Source of the DNA: Calditrichota bacterium
Lineage (GTDB): Bacteria > Zhuqueibacterota > Zhuqueibacteria > Zhuqueibacterales > Geothermadaptataceae
NCBI GenBank assembly: GCA_008501765.1
Contig: QQUE01000007.1
Location: forward strand, 186,001-250,000
Direction: 5' to 3'
Length of the DNA stretch: 64,000 bases
In this document: positions 7,392 through 15,375 of the stretch, one piece after another
How positions within the stretch are numbered: position 1 is the stretch's first letter
Layout of the letters: each line of letters starts with the position of its first letter
Notes under the pieces: generated by a model
Databases searched by the model: none
What the model was told of the DNA's origin: nothing
The model's input: only the letters and a program-made list of their open reading frames with translations
Position numbers and translations under genes: made by a program

Positions 7392-9986
7392 CTAATTCGT
7401 TTTACTTTGCATTAACAATTGTTGGGCCGGTAAAAATGTTGGCGCAATTTCAAGCGATTTTAAAGCGTGGCGTTTTGCTCTTGTCTTCTGGTTATCGCCA
7501 AGATACGCCTGAGCCAGACGAAAATGTGTGCTCGCCAAATCTGTTGGATTTAAGCTGAGTTCAATTTTAAATTCACGGATGGCATCGATATAATTCTTTT
7601 GTGTCAATAATATTTCGCCCCAATTTTTATGCATTTCATAATCATAAGGATAAATTTCAATTAAATTTTGATAAGCAAATGCTTCCAATTCAATATCCTT
7701 GCGTTTTCGGGCGAGTTGTTGGAGCAGCCTGTTTGCTTCGTAACTTTCGCCGTTACGGCTGGTTAGTTCTTTTAAATAGTAAGACGCTTGTTCGTCCATT
7801 TTTGCCTTGCTGTAGTAATTCGCTAATAACCAATAACCATTGCCCTGACTTACATATTCCGGAAACAACTTAATGGATCGCTTTAAAGGGCCGACACCGG
7901 ATGAATCGTTTTTAGCTAATTTTGTCGTACCGACCTGCAACAGTGCGTAGAAATCTGAGCTGTCTTTTTCCAACCGTTTTTCGAAGTCATCCATCGTTTT
8001 TGGTGGATGGTTTTCGTCTTTTTGGTCGGTAAATACAAATTTAACATGCGTGTAGCTATATTCCTGCTTCGCCCAGGCAAGAAATTTCTCATCAAATTGC
8101 TTATCATTTAAATCCAGCACATTTTGCAACGCTGAAGATGTTGTAAAATCTTTCTTAAATTCTTCAAAAAGTGAAAGTAAGGCTTGCATGCCGAACTGAC
8201 TATAAATGAATTCAACCATCAATGAAGATTGATAATAGGAAAATGTAACACGCGCCGGATCGCCACCGAATCCTCTGTTTAATTCGTGGATAGGGATAAC
8301 ATTGTCCTCTTGTAACGCACGGATAATCATCAATTCCATATTCATCGACCAAGCCCTTTTGGCCCGTGTTGCTTCCCATACAGCCACACCTTCGGCCAAC
8401 CAGCGGGGGATGCGATTATTGGTCATTGTGAGATGAATTACGTGCGCCAATTCATGCCACAGCGTTTCCTGCCAGTTAAAACTTCCAACAGGGCGTGCTC
8501 GTGGGGAATTCATTGTTACGAGCGGCCCAAAACAAATTCCGAGAAATACCTGCGAGCCGGGCAATCCAAAACAGCGCACGGCAAAATCATCGTGTTTGGG
8601 AAAAATCTCAATGGTTATCGGGAAATTGATCTTAAATTTATAGCGGGACTGATAATCTGCAAAAGCTTTTTCAGCGAGTTCTGCTGCATAAGGCCCAATA
8701 ACAGGTTTATCCTGTTCGTGCATTCGAATTATAAAGTGGGCCGTTTTTACCGTGTCATATTCAATATAACTATCAAAAAGTTTGAGAAGGTTGCCAGTCC
8801 AAACATTGTAGGGATCGTTTTTGAAGGCTTTTTCAAGATCAATTTTCGCTTCATCTAATCGTGCCAAACGTGATAATGCCGTGCCGCGTCCGGCACGTGC
8901 TTTTTCATTCTCTGGATCGATTTTCAACGCTTTACTAAAACAATCTACGGCTTCTTCGAACAAATAAGTACGTGCGAGAAATGCCCCGGCTTCCGCCCAG
9001 AAATCGCTGTAAAATGGATTGATGCGGAAAACTTTATTTTCGATAGATTGAAAAGATTTATGGTCCTTTTTCTTTAACTCAATCAGGGCGGAAATCGTTA
9101 GCAATTCCAAATCGTTGGGGTACTTTTGTAAGGCTATCCTTATATTGCGACTCGCATCCGTTGTTTTATTTGCCATACTGTTTAGTTGCGCTGCAAATGC
9201 CAGCACATTTTTGTGGCCGCCATCCGACTTCAGCATATCTTCCAGGATTTTAAATGATACCTCTGCATTTTGATCCAGATTTGCTCGTGCAAGTCCAATT
9301 TTAGCCGGGATACAGGCAGGATTAATTTTTAATGCGTCAGTATAAGTGGAAATTGCATCGGGGTAGTTAAATTTGGACAAAAACAAATCTGCCCACGTTA
9401 TAAGAATTCGCCAGTCATTTTTATCCAGCTGGTGCGCATCATGAAATAAATCGTTGGCATCCTCGAATCTTTTTAAATAGACACAGGCTTTTGCCGTATA
9501 AAAAGTGAGTTGTGCATTGGGATAAGGCGTGTTTCTGAATGTATTGATAATTACGTTAAAATGTTCATTTGCACTCTTTACTTCGCCCCATTCAAACAAC
9601 ATTTTACCTAAGTTAAACTGGCCGGGAATATATTTGGGGTTTTGATTTACAGCCTGTTGGAAAAGTGGTTTCGCTTTTTCATAATTACCCAGATTATATT
9701 CAATCTCCCCTACTCTATTTATCAACGGGACAAATCTTTGCCAGTCCGGCACATTATTAAAAACCGCAAGTGCTTTGTCGATTTCACCCTTTTCTTCATA
9801 AACAAGCGATAACCACAGTAAGGATTCAACAGTGACTTTGCTGGCTTTAAGTTGAGTTATGGCATCGTCATACGTGCCGGCAAAAAATAGTTTTTTTCCA
9901 TCTTCGACATTTTGTGCGTAGAGCACCCCGATCATTAAACAGATAGCAGCACCGAAAGAAAAAAGATTTCTTCCTTGTCTTTTCAT
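7392..9986 (-). CDS. TPR protein with gluzincin-type metallopeptidase domain
   Basis: 864 residues. A signal peptide is followed by about ten tetratricopeptide repeats (to about residue 410). A peptidase-MA-like domain carries the zinc site 'WHELAHVIH', with the third ligand likely in 'WLAEGVAVWEA', about 18 residues later. More TPRs make up the last 200 residues. HExxH followed by a glutamate in a 'GxAxxxE'-like helix is the gluzincin signature, so a zinc peptidase of the periplasm or cell surface is a reasonable call. The flanking TPRs probably hold substrates or partners. The gene leads directly into the DUF4159 pair (5 nt gap) and is preceded by the sigma/anti-sigma/lipoprotein genes. Substrates are unknown. 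Confidence 0.85.
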   Translation of the reverse strand: MKRQGRNLFSFGAAICLMIGVLYAQNVEDGKKLFFAGTYDDAITQLKASKVTVESLLWLSLVYEEKGEIDKALAVFNNVPDWQRFVPLINRVGEIEYNLGNYEKAKPLFQQAVNQNPKYIPGQFNLGKMLFEWGEVKSANEHFNVIINTFRNTPYPNAQLTFYTAKACVYLKRFEDANDLFHDAHQLDKNDWRILITWADLFLSKFNYPDAISTYTDALKINPACIPAKIGLARANLDQNAEVSFKILEDMLKSDGGHKNVLAFAAQLNSMANKTTDASRNIRIALQKYPNDLELLTISALIELKKKDHKSFQSIENKVFRINPFYSDFWAEAGAFLARTYLFEEAVDCFSKALKIDPENEKARAGRGTALSRLARLDEAKIDLEKAFKNDPYNVWTGNLLKLFDSYIEYDTVKTAHFIIRMHEQDKPVIGPYAAELAEKAFADYQSRYKFKINFPITIEIFPKHDDFAVRCFGLPGSQVFLGICFGPLVTMNSPRARPVGSFNWQETLWHELAHVIHLTMTNNRIPRWLAEGVAVWEATRAKRAWSMNMELMIIRALQEDNVIPIHELNRGFGGDPARVTFSYYQSSLMVEFIYSQFGMQALLSLFEEFKKDFTTSSALQNVLDLNDKQFDEKFLAWAKQEYSYTHVKFVFTDQKDENHPPKTMDDFEKRLEKDSSDFYALLQVGTTKLAKNDSSGVGPLKRSIKLFPEYVSQGNGYWLLANYYSKAKMDEQASYYLKELTSRNGESYEANRLLQQLARKRKDIELEAFAYQNLIEIYPYDYEMHKNWGEILLTQKNYIDAIREFKIELSLNPTDLASTHFRLAQAYLGDNQKTRAKRHALKSLEIAPTFLPAQQLLMQSKTN

Positions 9987-10090
9987 GTGAATTCTCGCTG
10001 TTTGTGTAGCATTTTAAGCCGGCCTGGCTGTTTGGGGGCGGCAAAGGTATTCCAAACCTTGAGGTTTATAAGCGGCTTTAAGATAAGTTT

Positions 10091-10972
10091 TTATTTCTGA
10101 GAATCGATTTCCTTTTTTTGAACACCCATAAGTTGAATGGTTTCCTTGTCGCTTTTCACTCTGAAAGATTGCTTTTCTTTTCCGTCCTTGTCAATAATTT
10201 CACTATTTGAATTGATCTGCATCAAGCGTTCTTTTCTGATGAGATAGCCATGCTTGGTGGCAAAATAAATTTTCCCTTTGCTGATAGTTTCGATACTCCA
10301 AAGCCACTTTTGATAACCGTTTTTATTGTACTCACTATCCGTTAGATTGTTTTCTCTTTTCACACGGCTGCGAAAAGAAATGACAGCACATTTTTCCTCG
10401 TTAACCGTTTCATAGCCAATGAATTTAAATTTTGTAGTTACACAGAAAGGGGCATCATCACCGTATTCGATGTAGACATTTTTATTCCACTTGTAACCTG
10501 GCTGAATCTTTTTATCAGGGAAAACCGGGGCATTTGATTTATAGGCTTCTTCATAAAACATGGTGCTTTTTTTATCTTCACCTTGCACATCATATATTTT
10601 CCCCATGGAGGACATTTTTATCTTATACTGATTTTTATGGTTGACCATTTCACTGCGACGTTTCTTTGTTTCCGGGAAATTTTCAGAGTAAACGGCAGAA
10701 TCGTTGGTAACCTCAAAATTTATAACCAGGTCATAAACGTTGTTCTTGTTTTTCTGCAAAGCTTCAATCGAAATATTCTGTGCTTGAAATATACTGATAT
10801 CTATAGTGTCTGACTTCTGTTCACCAAATTTATCAACGACAACATCTGTCATTTCATAGTTGTATGATGTACCAGGTTCATATTTAAATTCCAGATGCAC
10901 GCCTTCACCGGAATTTTGCGTGCATGCAAGAAATAACAACAGCAAAATAAACTTCAAATTCTTCAGCCTCAT
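10091..10972 (-). CDS. Lipoprotein of unknown function
   Basis: 293 residues. The N-terminus has a lipoprotein signal with lipobox LACT (Cys at about residue 17), so the protein is anchored in a membrane facing the periplasm or outside. The mature part is beta-rich with paired motifs such as 'HLEFKYEPGTSYNYEM' and 'FPDKKIQPGYKW', reminiscent of DUF6263-like lipoproteins, but I cannot assign a family firmly. Its ATG overlaps the stop of the anti-sigma gene (ATGA), so it is translationally coupled to it. It may be a sensor or an output of the sigma/anti-sigma switch; this is inference from position only. Confidence 0.75.
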   Translation of the reverse strand: MRLKNLKFILLLLFLACTQNSGEGVHLEFKYEPGTSYNYEMTDVVVDKFGEQKSDTIDISIFQAQNISIEALQKNKNNVYDLVINFEVTNDSAVYSENFPETKKRRSEMVNHKNQYKIKMSSMGKIYDVQGEDKKSTMFYEEAYKSNAPVFPDKKIQPGYKWNKNVYIEYGDDAPFCVTTKFKFIGYETVNEEKCAVISFRSRVKRENNLTDSEYNKNGYQKWLWSIETISKGKIYFATKHGYLIRKERLMQINSNSEIIDKDGKEKQSFRVKSDKETIQLMGVQKKEIDSQK

Positions 10973-11553
10973 TTAAGGATGGCCTCCGCGCGCAACCCCT
11001 GCGAAACAGGACTGATGATACCCATTGCAGCTCCGGAAAACTTGCTAAAATCAGCATCCGGCTGAAAATTAACGTGCATATCTTGCGATGCCGGCAACGC
11101 CCGCCACTCAGGTTCTACAATTATAACCGTATCAAATTCTTCGTCTGGATTTTCTTTTAATGTATCGGTCATCCAATAGCCGGCGACAATAAAAATGAGC
11201 ATGGCGGCCACGCTTATCGAGTAGGATAAGCGTTTGTACCAATTTGTTTTACTGTCACCATTGAGTAAAAAATCATCGGGGATTTCATTGGTGTTAGCTT
11301 CATTAATCGGCATTTCAACAATACGTGCAGCCATTCTTTCGCTGATGGCATCAAATGTATTTTCCCAATAAGATTCATCAGGCTGCGGAACATTACGCAG
11401 CTGGATGAGCATGTTGGTTTTTTTAAATGCTTCCAACTCGCAACGGCAATTTGTGCATTGGTTTAAATGCTCCTCTACTGCCTGAGATGTGGATGCCGGT
11501 GTTTCATTATCGAGGTAATCGAGTAAATACTTTTCAAATTCTGTACAGTCCAT
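10969..11553 (-). CDS. Zinc-finger (zf-HC2) anti-sigma factor, membrane-anchored
   Basis: 194 residues. The N-terminal anti-sigma zinc finger shows the pattern HxxxCxxC ('HLNQCTNC', about residues 29-36), preceded by a Cys near the start ('MDCTEFEKYLLDYLD'). One membrane helix lies at about residues 112-127 ('SVAAMLIFIVAGYWM'), giving a cytoplasmic finger and a periplasmic tail. Such proteins bind and hold the cognate ECF sigma factor, whose gene ends 15 nt upstream. The periplasmic tail has no recognised sensor domain. The stop overlaps the next start, so finger protein and lipoprotein are made together. Confidence 0.88.
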   Translation of the reverse strand: MDCTEFEKYLLDYLDNETPASTSQAVEEHLNQCTNCRCELEAFKKTNMLIQLRNVPQPDESYWENTFDAISERMAARIVEMPINEANTNEIPDDFLLNGDSKTNWYKRLSYSISVAAMLIFIVAGYWMTDTLKENPDEEFDTVIIVEPEWRALPASQDMHVNFQPDADFSKFSGAAMGIISPVSQGLRAEAILK

Positions 11554-11568
11554 ATGCCACTCTTTTCT

Positions 11569-12186
11569 CTACTCTTGTATATATTTGGTTAAATTCTGGC
11601 GCAATTTTTTTCGTGCGTGATGTAAATTTGTTCTCACGGTGACCAACGAACAATTAAGCACATCGGATATCATTTTTTTTGACATTCCTTCCACTTCATG
11701 CATAATGATTACGGCACGCTGCTGTTCTGGTAAATCGTCAATGGCGAGGTTTATTTGACCCAACAATTCTTTGTTTTCCAAAACTTGCCCGGGATTTCGA
11801 ACATGTTTTGTCGTCGCCAATTCGTAATTGCTGACATAATCCGGATTTTCATCAAGCGGTTGCATCCGCCGGCGTGTCCTCACCTTACGGTGATCGATGC
11901 TCAGATTCATCGCGATTTGATAGAGCCAGGAGGTAAATGCTTTTGTGTTTCGCAAGCGATGCAGATTTTTAAATACACGAATAAAAGTTTCCTGCACGAC
12001 TTCATCGGTATCGCTGTGGTTTCCCAGCATTTGATACGCCAAAGTGTAAACAACTCTACAATACCGTTTATACAATTCCTTGTAAGCAAGTTCGCAACCA
12101 TCCTGGGCGCGTTCAATGATGGATTCTTGCATTTCCCGTGAATTGTTAAGGCGTGATTTTTTTTGATTCAAGTTCAAATTTAACAT
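11569..12186 (-). CDS. ECF-family RNA polymerase sigma factor
   Basis: Up to 205 residues. Region 2 is clear ('AYKELYKRYCRVVYTLAYQM', 'DEVVQETFIRVFKNLHR', 'FTSWLYQIAMNLSIDHRK') and region 4 has its helix-turn-helix ('DLPEQQRAVIIMHEVEGMS', then 'VLNCSLVTVRTNLHHARKKL'). It lacks regions 1 and 3, as ECF sigma factors do. An in-frame ATG at 12132 would give a more usual N-terminus (MQESIIERAQDG); neither start has a strong ribosome site. It is followed by its anti-sigma factor and probably controls this operon, a frequent but here unproven arrangement. Confidence 0.9.
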   Translation of the reverse strand: MLNLNLNQKKSRLNNSREMQESIIERAQDGCELAYKELYKRYCRVVYTLAYQMLGNHSDTDEVVQETFIRVFKNLHRLRNTKAFTSWLYQIAMNLSIDHRKVRTRRRMQPLDENPDYVSNYELATTKHVRNPGQVLENKELLGQINLAIDDLPEQQRAVIIMHEVEGMSKKMISDVLNCSLVTVRTNLHHARKKLRQNLTKYIQE

Positions 12187-12555
12187 AACCTAAGCGAATA
12201 TTGTGGGGTTTATATTTGCCTCATTAGACCTTTTAGGCAAAAAAGCGTTTAATGAATATAAAGTTTTTTTTGGTGCGAGCAAAATAATTTGTTCAACTCT
12301 CATAAATTCTTCAATTTGGGTTGTTTTATTGAGACATATTTCAATGATTCAAATATCACGTTTTATGAAAGATGCAGAACCAGGATACATATGAATTGTG
12401 AATTTTCCATTTTAATATCCTGTCATATTCAAGCAGAAAACACGAATAAAATAGTATCGTAATGTGTTCATTTTTTTCCAGTTGCATTTTGATGATTTTG
12501 TCTTAAATTGAATGACCCTCACCATAATTTAATTATTTAAAACAATAATTCGACT
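12187..12555. other. Divergent intergenic region, 369 bases, no gene seen
   Basis: This AT-rich stretch separates the minus-strand sigma-factor operon from the plus-strand gene at 12556, so it must hold promoters for both. I see no convincing -35/-10 pair; TTGTCT about 60 bases before the plus-strand start and CATAAT 19 bases later are a weak match. A GTG-started 63-codon frame (12203-12394) has no ribosome site and no protein-like composition, so I do not call it. Confidence 0.6.
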
Positions 12556-13425
12556 ATGAAGCCATTGAATAAAAAAAGACCATTTTCATCTCTAATAATT
12601 GATATTCCAACAATTAATGAAAATGATCTTGTGGATCAACTGACAACCCATTCCGGATCTTCACTTTTATTAGGAATGTTTTCAGCGAACGAAATAAGGA
12701 AAGTGCTGGAAAAAGTTGGCATTTTATCGGCCCTGCGTGAAAAAGGGATAGATGATTTCATCATAAAAATTCATCCTATTGAAGATTTTGATCAAGTTCT
12801 GAAAATATATTCACAGAAGACTGATAAGGCCCATCAACTTGCCGAGGTCCGATTAAAAGAAGGGTGCCTGAGTCAACCCGCCAAATCAAGCATAAATCCA
12901 GATATTTCTCAATCCCATATTCTCTCCATCGAATGGATGATGATGCAGAATCCATTCAAAGAATTTTCTCCACACCATCCCGGTCTGCCCGGCCAGGACC
13001 ATCCCGGCCTTGGCCAAGCACGTAAAGTCCTTAAATTGATCATTGCCTATTGCCGGCTAAAAAACCTTGACGGTGTCGTAAATTTTCCGGAATATTACCA
13101 TAATGCTTTCCTTTACCGGGAAGTATTTAAATTTTATGATCCCTGCAAAGAAGCTGAATTTAGAGCCGTTTTACGCGATATCTCTCACCTGTCCCTTGCG
13201 GAAATGTCCTGGGCTGTCAATACGGGCTGCATCGTCAATATGCAAAATAATTCTACTTATGACTGGGTTTCGGATATCCAAATATTTCCATTGAATGAAA
13301 ATCTGCAACAGTATTTTCAATCCGCTGCCTATCTGGAAACATACAACACTACTTTTTCCGATAGCCGGTTTATAGTTGATGAGGAAAAATTCAAAAATAT
13401 AAAAAACCAACCACAAACACCCTAA
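12556..13425 (+). CDS. Unrecognised protein, possibly GNAT-like
   Basis: 289 residues, no signal peptide or membrane segment. The most conserved-looking stretch is 'HPGLPGQDHPGLGQARKV' near residue 140, which resembles the acyl-CoA pyrophosphate-binding turn of GNAT acetyltransferases (Q/RxxGxG/A) but is not diagnostic. A second distinctive part is 'NFPEYYHNAFLYREVFKFYDP'-like sequence near 180-200. The gene sits 56 nt upstream of an acyl-CoA synthetase and is probably in the same operon, which would suit an acyl-CoA-dependent enzyme. No Shine-Dalgarno is evident at the start. I do not recognise the family; the GNAT suggestion is weak. Confidence 0.7.
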   Translation: MKPLNKKRPFSSLIIDIPTINENDLVDQLTTHSGSSLLLGMFSANEIRKVLEKVGILSALREKGIDDFIIKIHPIEDFDQVLKIYSQKTDKAHQLAEVRLKEGCLSQPAKSSINPDISQSHILSIEWMMMQNPFKEFSPHHPGLPGQDHPGLGQARKVLKLIIAYCRLKNLDGVVNFPEYYHNAFLYREVFKFYDPCKEAEFRAVLRDISHLSLAEMSWAVNTGCIVNMQNNSTYDWVSDIQIFPLNENLQQYFQSAAYLETYNTTFSDSRFIVDEEKFKNIKNQPQTP

Positions 13426-13481
13426 AACGGATATTTTCTTATTTCGCCAAAACCGTTTTTACGAACAGGAGGAATTGAAGA

Positions 13482-15263
13482 ATGAGTGAAAAGTCTATTT
13501 ACCAACTTTTTAAAAAAGTCTGTGATGATCAGCCGGAGAAATTAGCCTACACATTCAAATCCGGCGATTCCTGGGTAGAGAAAACCTGGAAGGATACCGG
13601 CGAGGAATGCAAACACATTTCCAAAGCTCTCATCGCACTTGGCCTTGAACACGGCGATAAAGTAGATATTCTCAGTAATACCCGATATGAATGGGTTGCC
13701 TTGGATTTTGGGATAGTTAGTGCTGGTGGTGCCACAGTTGGTATTTATGCTTCTAATTTAGCGGAAGATTGTGCTTATATTATCAATCACAGTGACGCCA
13801 AAATAGTTTTCGTCGAAAACCAGGAACAGCTCGATAAAATTATCGCAATTAAAGATCAACTCGATAATTTAGAGCATGTTGTCATGATTGAAGGGAATCC
13901 CCAGGGACATGATAACGCAATGAACTGGGCTGCATTTATAGCTAAATCCGAAGAAACGACGGACGCAGTCTTTGAAGAGCGTGCGGGCAAGATAAAAGAA
14001 GATGATCTTGCAGCTCTCGTTTATACTTCCGGGACTACCGGTGTTCCAAAAGGTGTCATGATTTCCAATGGCAATCTCCTTTTCGCATCCGAGAGCTCCG
14101 GCCAGTGCCTGCCATTAAAAAGTACCTACATAACATTGCTTTTTCTCCCGTTGGCGCATGTTTTTGCACGCCTTATCATCCATTTTAGTATGCGGGGTGG
14201 TTGTGCTGTTGCTTTTGCCGAGGGCATGGATAAAATTGTGGAAAATTTAAAAGAAATTCAGCCCCAATATTTTGCCAGTGTGCCGCGTATTTATGAAAAA
14301 GTGTATGAAAAAATCACCACCGGCGCTCAGGATTCCGGTGGATTAAAAGAAAAGATATTCAATTTTGCCATTTCGACCGGTCATGCGGTGAGCGAATTGC
14401 AACAGAATAAAAAACCAATCCCCGCTGGGCTTGCCCTGAAGCGGAAACTGGCCAATAAACTTGTCTTCTCTAAAATTCAGGCTGCATTAGGCGGCCGGGT
14501 TGTTTTTGCAATTTCAGGTGCGGCGCCATTTAACGTTGTTGTGGCAAAGTTTTTTCACGCCTGTGGCATTTCCATTTTAGAGGGATTGGGTATGACTGAA
14601 AACACCTCATTCACCAATGTAAACAGGATCGATAACAATCGATTCGGCACAGTTGGACAGACAGGACCTGGAATTGAACAAAAAATTGCTCCGGATGGCG
14701 AAGTCCTTTTTCGCGGCCCAAACAATATGCTTGGCTATTATAAAAATCCTGAAGCAACAGCGGAGACAATCGATAAAGACGGCTGGCTATATACCGGCGA
14801 TGTTGGTGAAATTGACGAAGATGGATTCCTGAAAATTACCGATCGTAAAAAAGATCTGATCATCACGGCTGGTGGAAAAAACATTGCACCACAACGCGTT
14901 GAAAAAATCATCAGTTCCTCACGCTACATCAATCAGGCGGTGGCTTACGGTGACAAAAAGAAGTTCCTTTCCGCTGTGGTAACGCTTGATCAGGAACAAG
15001 TTGAAGCCTGGGCTACGGCACAAGGCATTCAATTTGATAATTGGGAAGAACTGGTAAAAGATAATCGTGTTGTTGAATTAATTGACAATGAAGTCAATGC
15101 ACAAAATCAATTTCTTGCTTCGTTTGAGTCTATTAAAAAAATTATAATTCTTCCCCACGAGTTTACAATTGAAAGCGGTGAACTGACACCTTCCATGAAA
15201 ATCAAAAGAAAGGCCGTTGTCGAAAACAACAAAAAACGTTTTGAAGCATTATACACAGACTAA
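13482..15263 (+). CDS. Long-chain acyl-CoA synthetase (AMP-forming), copy 1
   Basis: 593 residues, typical for the FadD15/LACS group of the ANL superfamily. Visible motifs: the phosphate loop 'YTSGTTGVPKGVMIS', the AMP site 'GLGMTENTSFT', 'DGWLYTGDVGEIDEDGFL', the hinge 'DRKKDLIITAGGKNIAP' and the catalytic lysine region near the C-terminus ('PSMKIKRK'). It activates fatty acids to acyl-CoA through acyl-AMP in the cytoplasm. A strong AGGAGG (13467-13472) lies 9 nt before the ATG. The next gene is a close paralogue, so the pair is a tandem duplication. Chain-length preference cannot be read from the sequence. Confidence 0.93.
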   Translation: MSEKSIYQLFKKVCDDQPEKLAYTFKSGDSWVEKTWKDTGEECKHISKALIALGLEHGDKVDILSNTRYEWVALDFGIVSAGGATVGIYASNLAEDCAYIINHSDAKIVFVENQEQLDKIIAIKDQLDNLEHVVMIEGNPQGHDNAMNWAAFIAKSEETTDAVFEERAGKIKEDDLAALVYTSGTTGVPKGVMISNGNLLFASESSGQCLPLKSTYITLLFLPLAHVFARLIIHFSMRGGCAVAFAEGMDKIVENLKEIQPQYFASVPRIYEKVYEKITTGAQDSGGLKEKIFNFAISTGHAVSELQQNKKPIPAGLALKRKLANKLVFSKIQAALGGRVVFAISGAAPFNVVVAKFFHACGISILEGLGMTENTSFTNVNRIDNNRFGTVGQTGPGIEQKIAPDGEVLFRGPNNMLGYYKNPEATAETIDKDGWLYTGDVGEIDEDGFLKITDRKKDLIITAGGKNIAPQRVEKIISSSRYINQAVAYGDKKKFLSAVVTLDQEQVEAWATAQGIQFDNWEELVKDNRVVELIDNEVNAQNQFLASFESIKKIIILPHEFTIESGELTPSMKIKRKAVVENNKKRFEALYTD

Positions 15264-15375
15264 TATTTATGGATTTAGGGCATAAAGCAGCTTATTCGAT
15301 TTCAATGCAATTCTGCATGTTTATTGGGTCGGCTGCTTTCATGATTATGGGCTACAATTGAAGGAGGATGCCGGG

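Noticed and set aside
10054-10067. AAACCT-TG-AGGTTT palindrome
   Set aside because: Short, single copy, and placed between two genes of the same run without other support.
12203-12394. 63-codon plus-strand frame starting GTG
   Set aside because: No ribosome site, unlikely composition, and it lies in a divergent promoter region.
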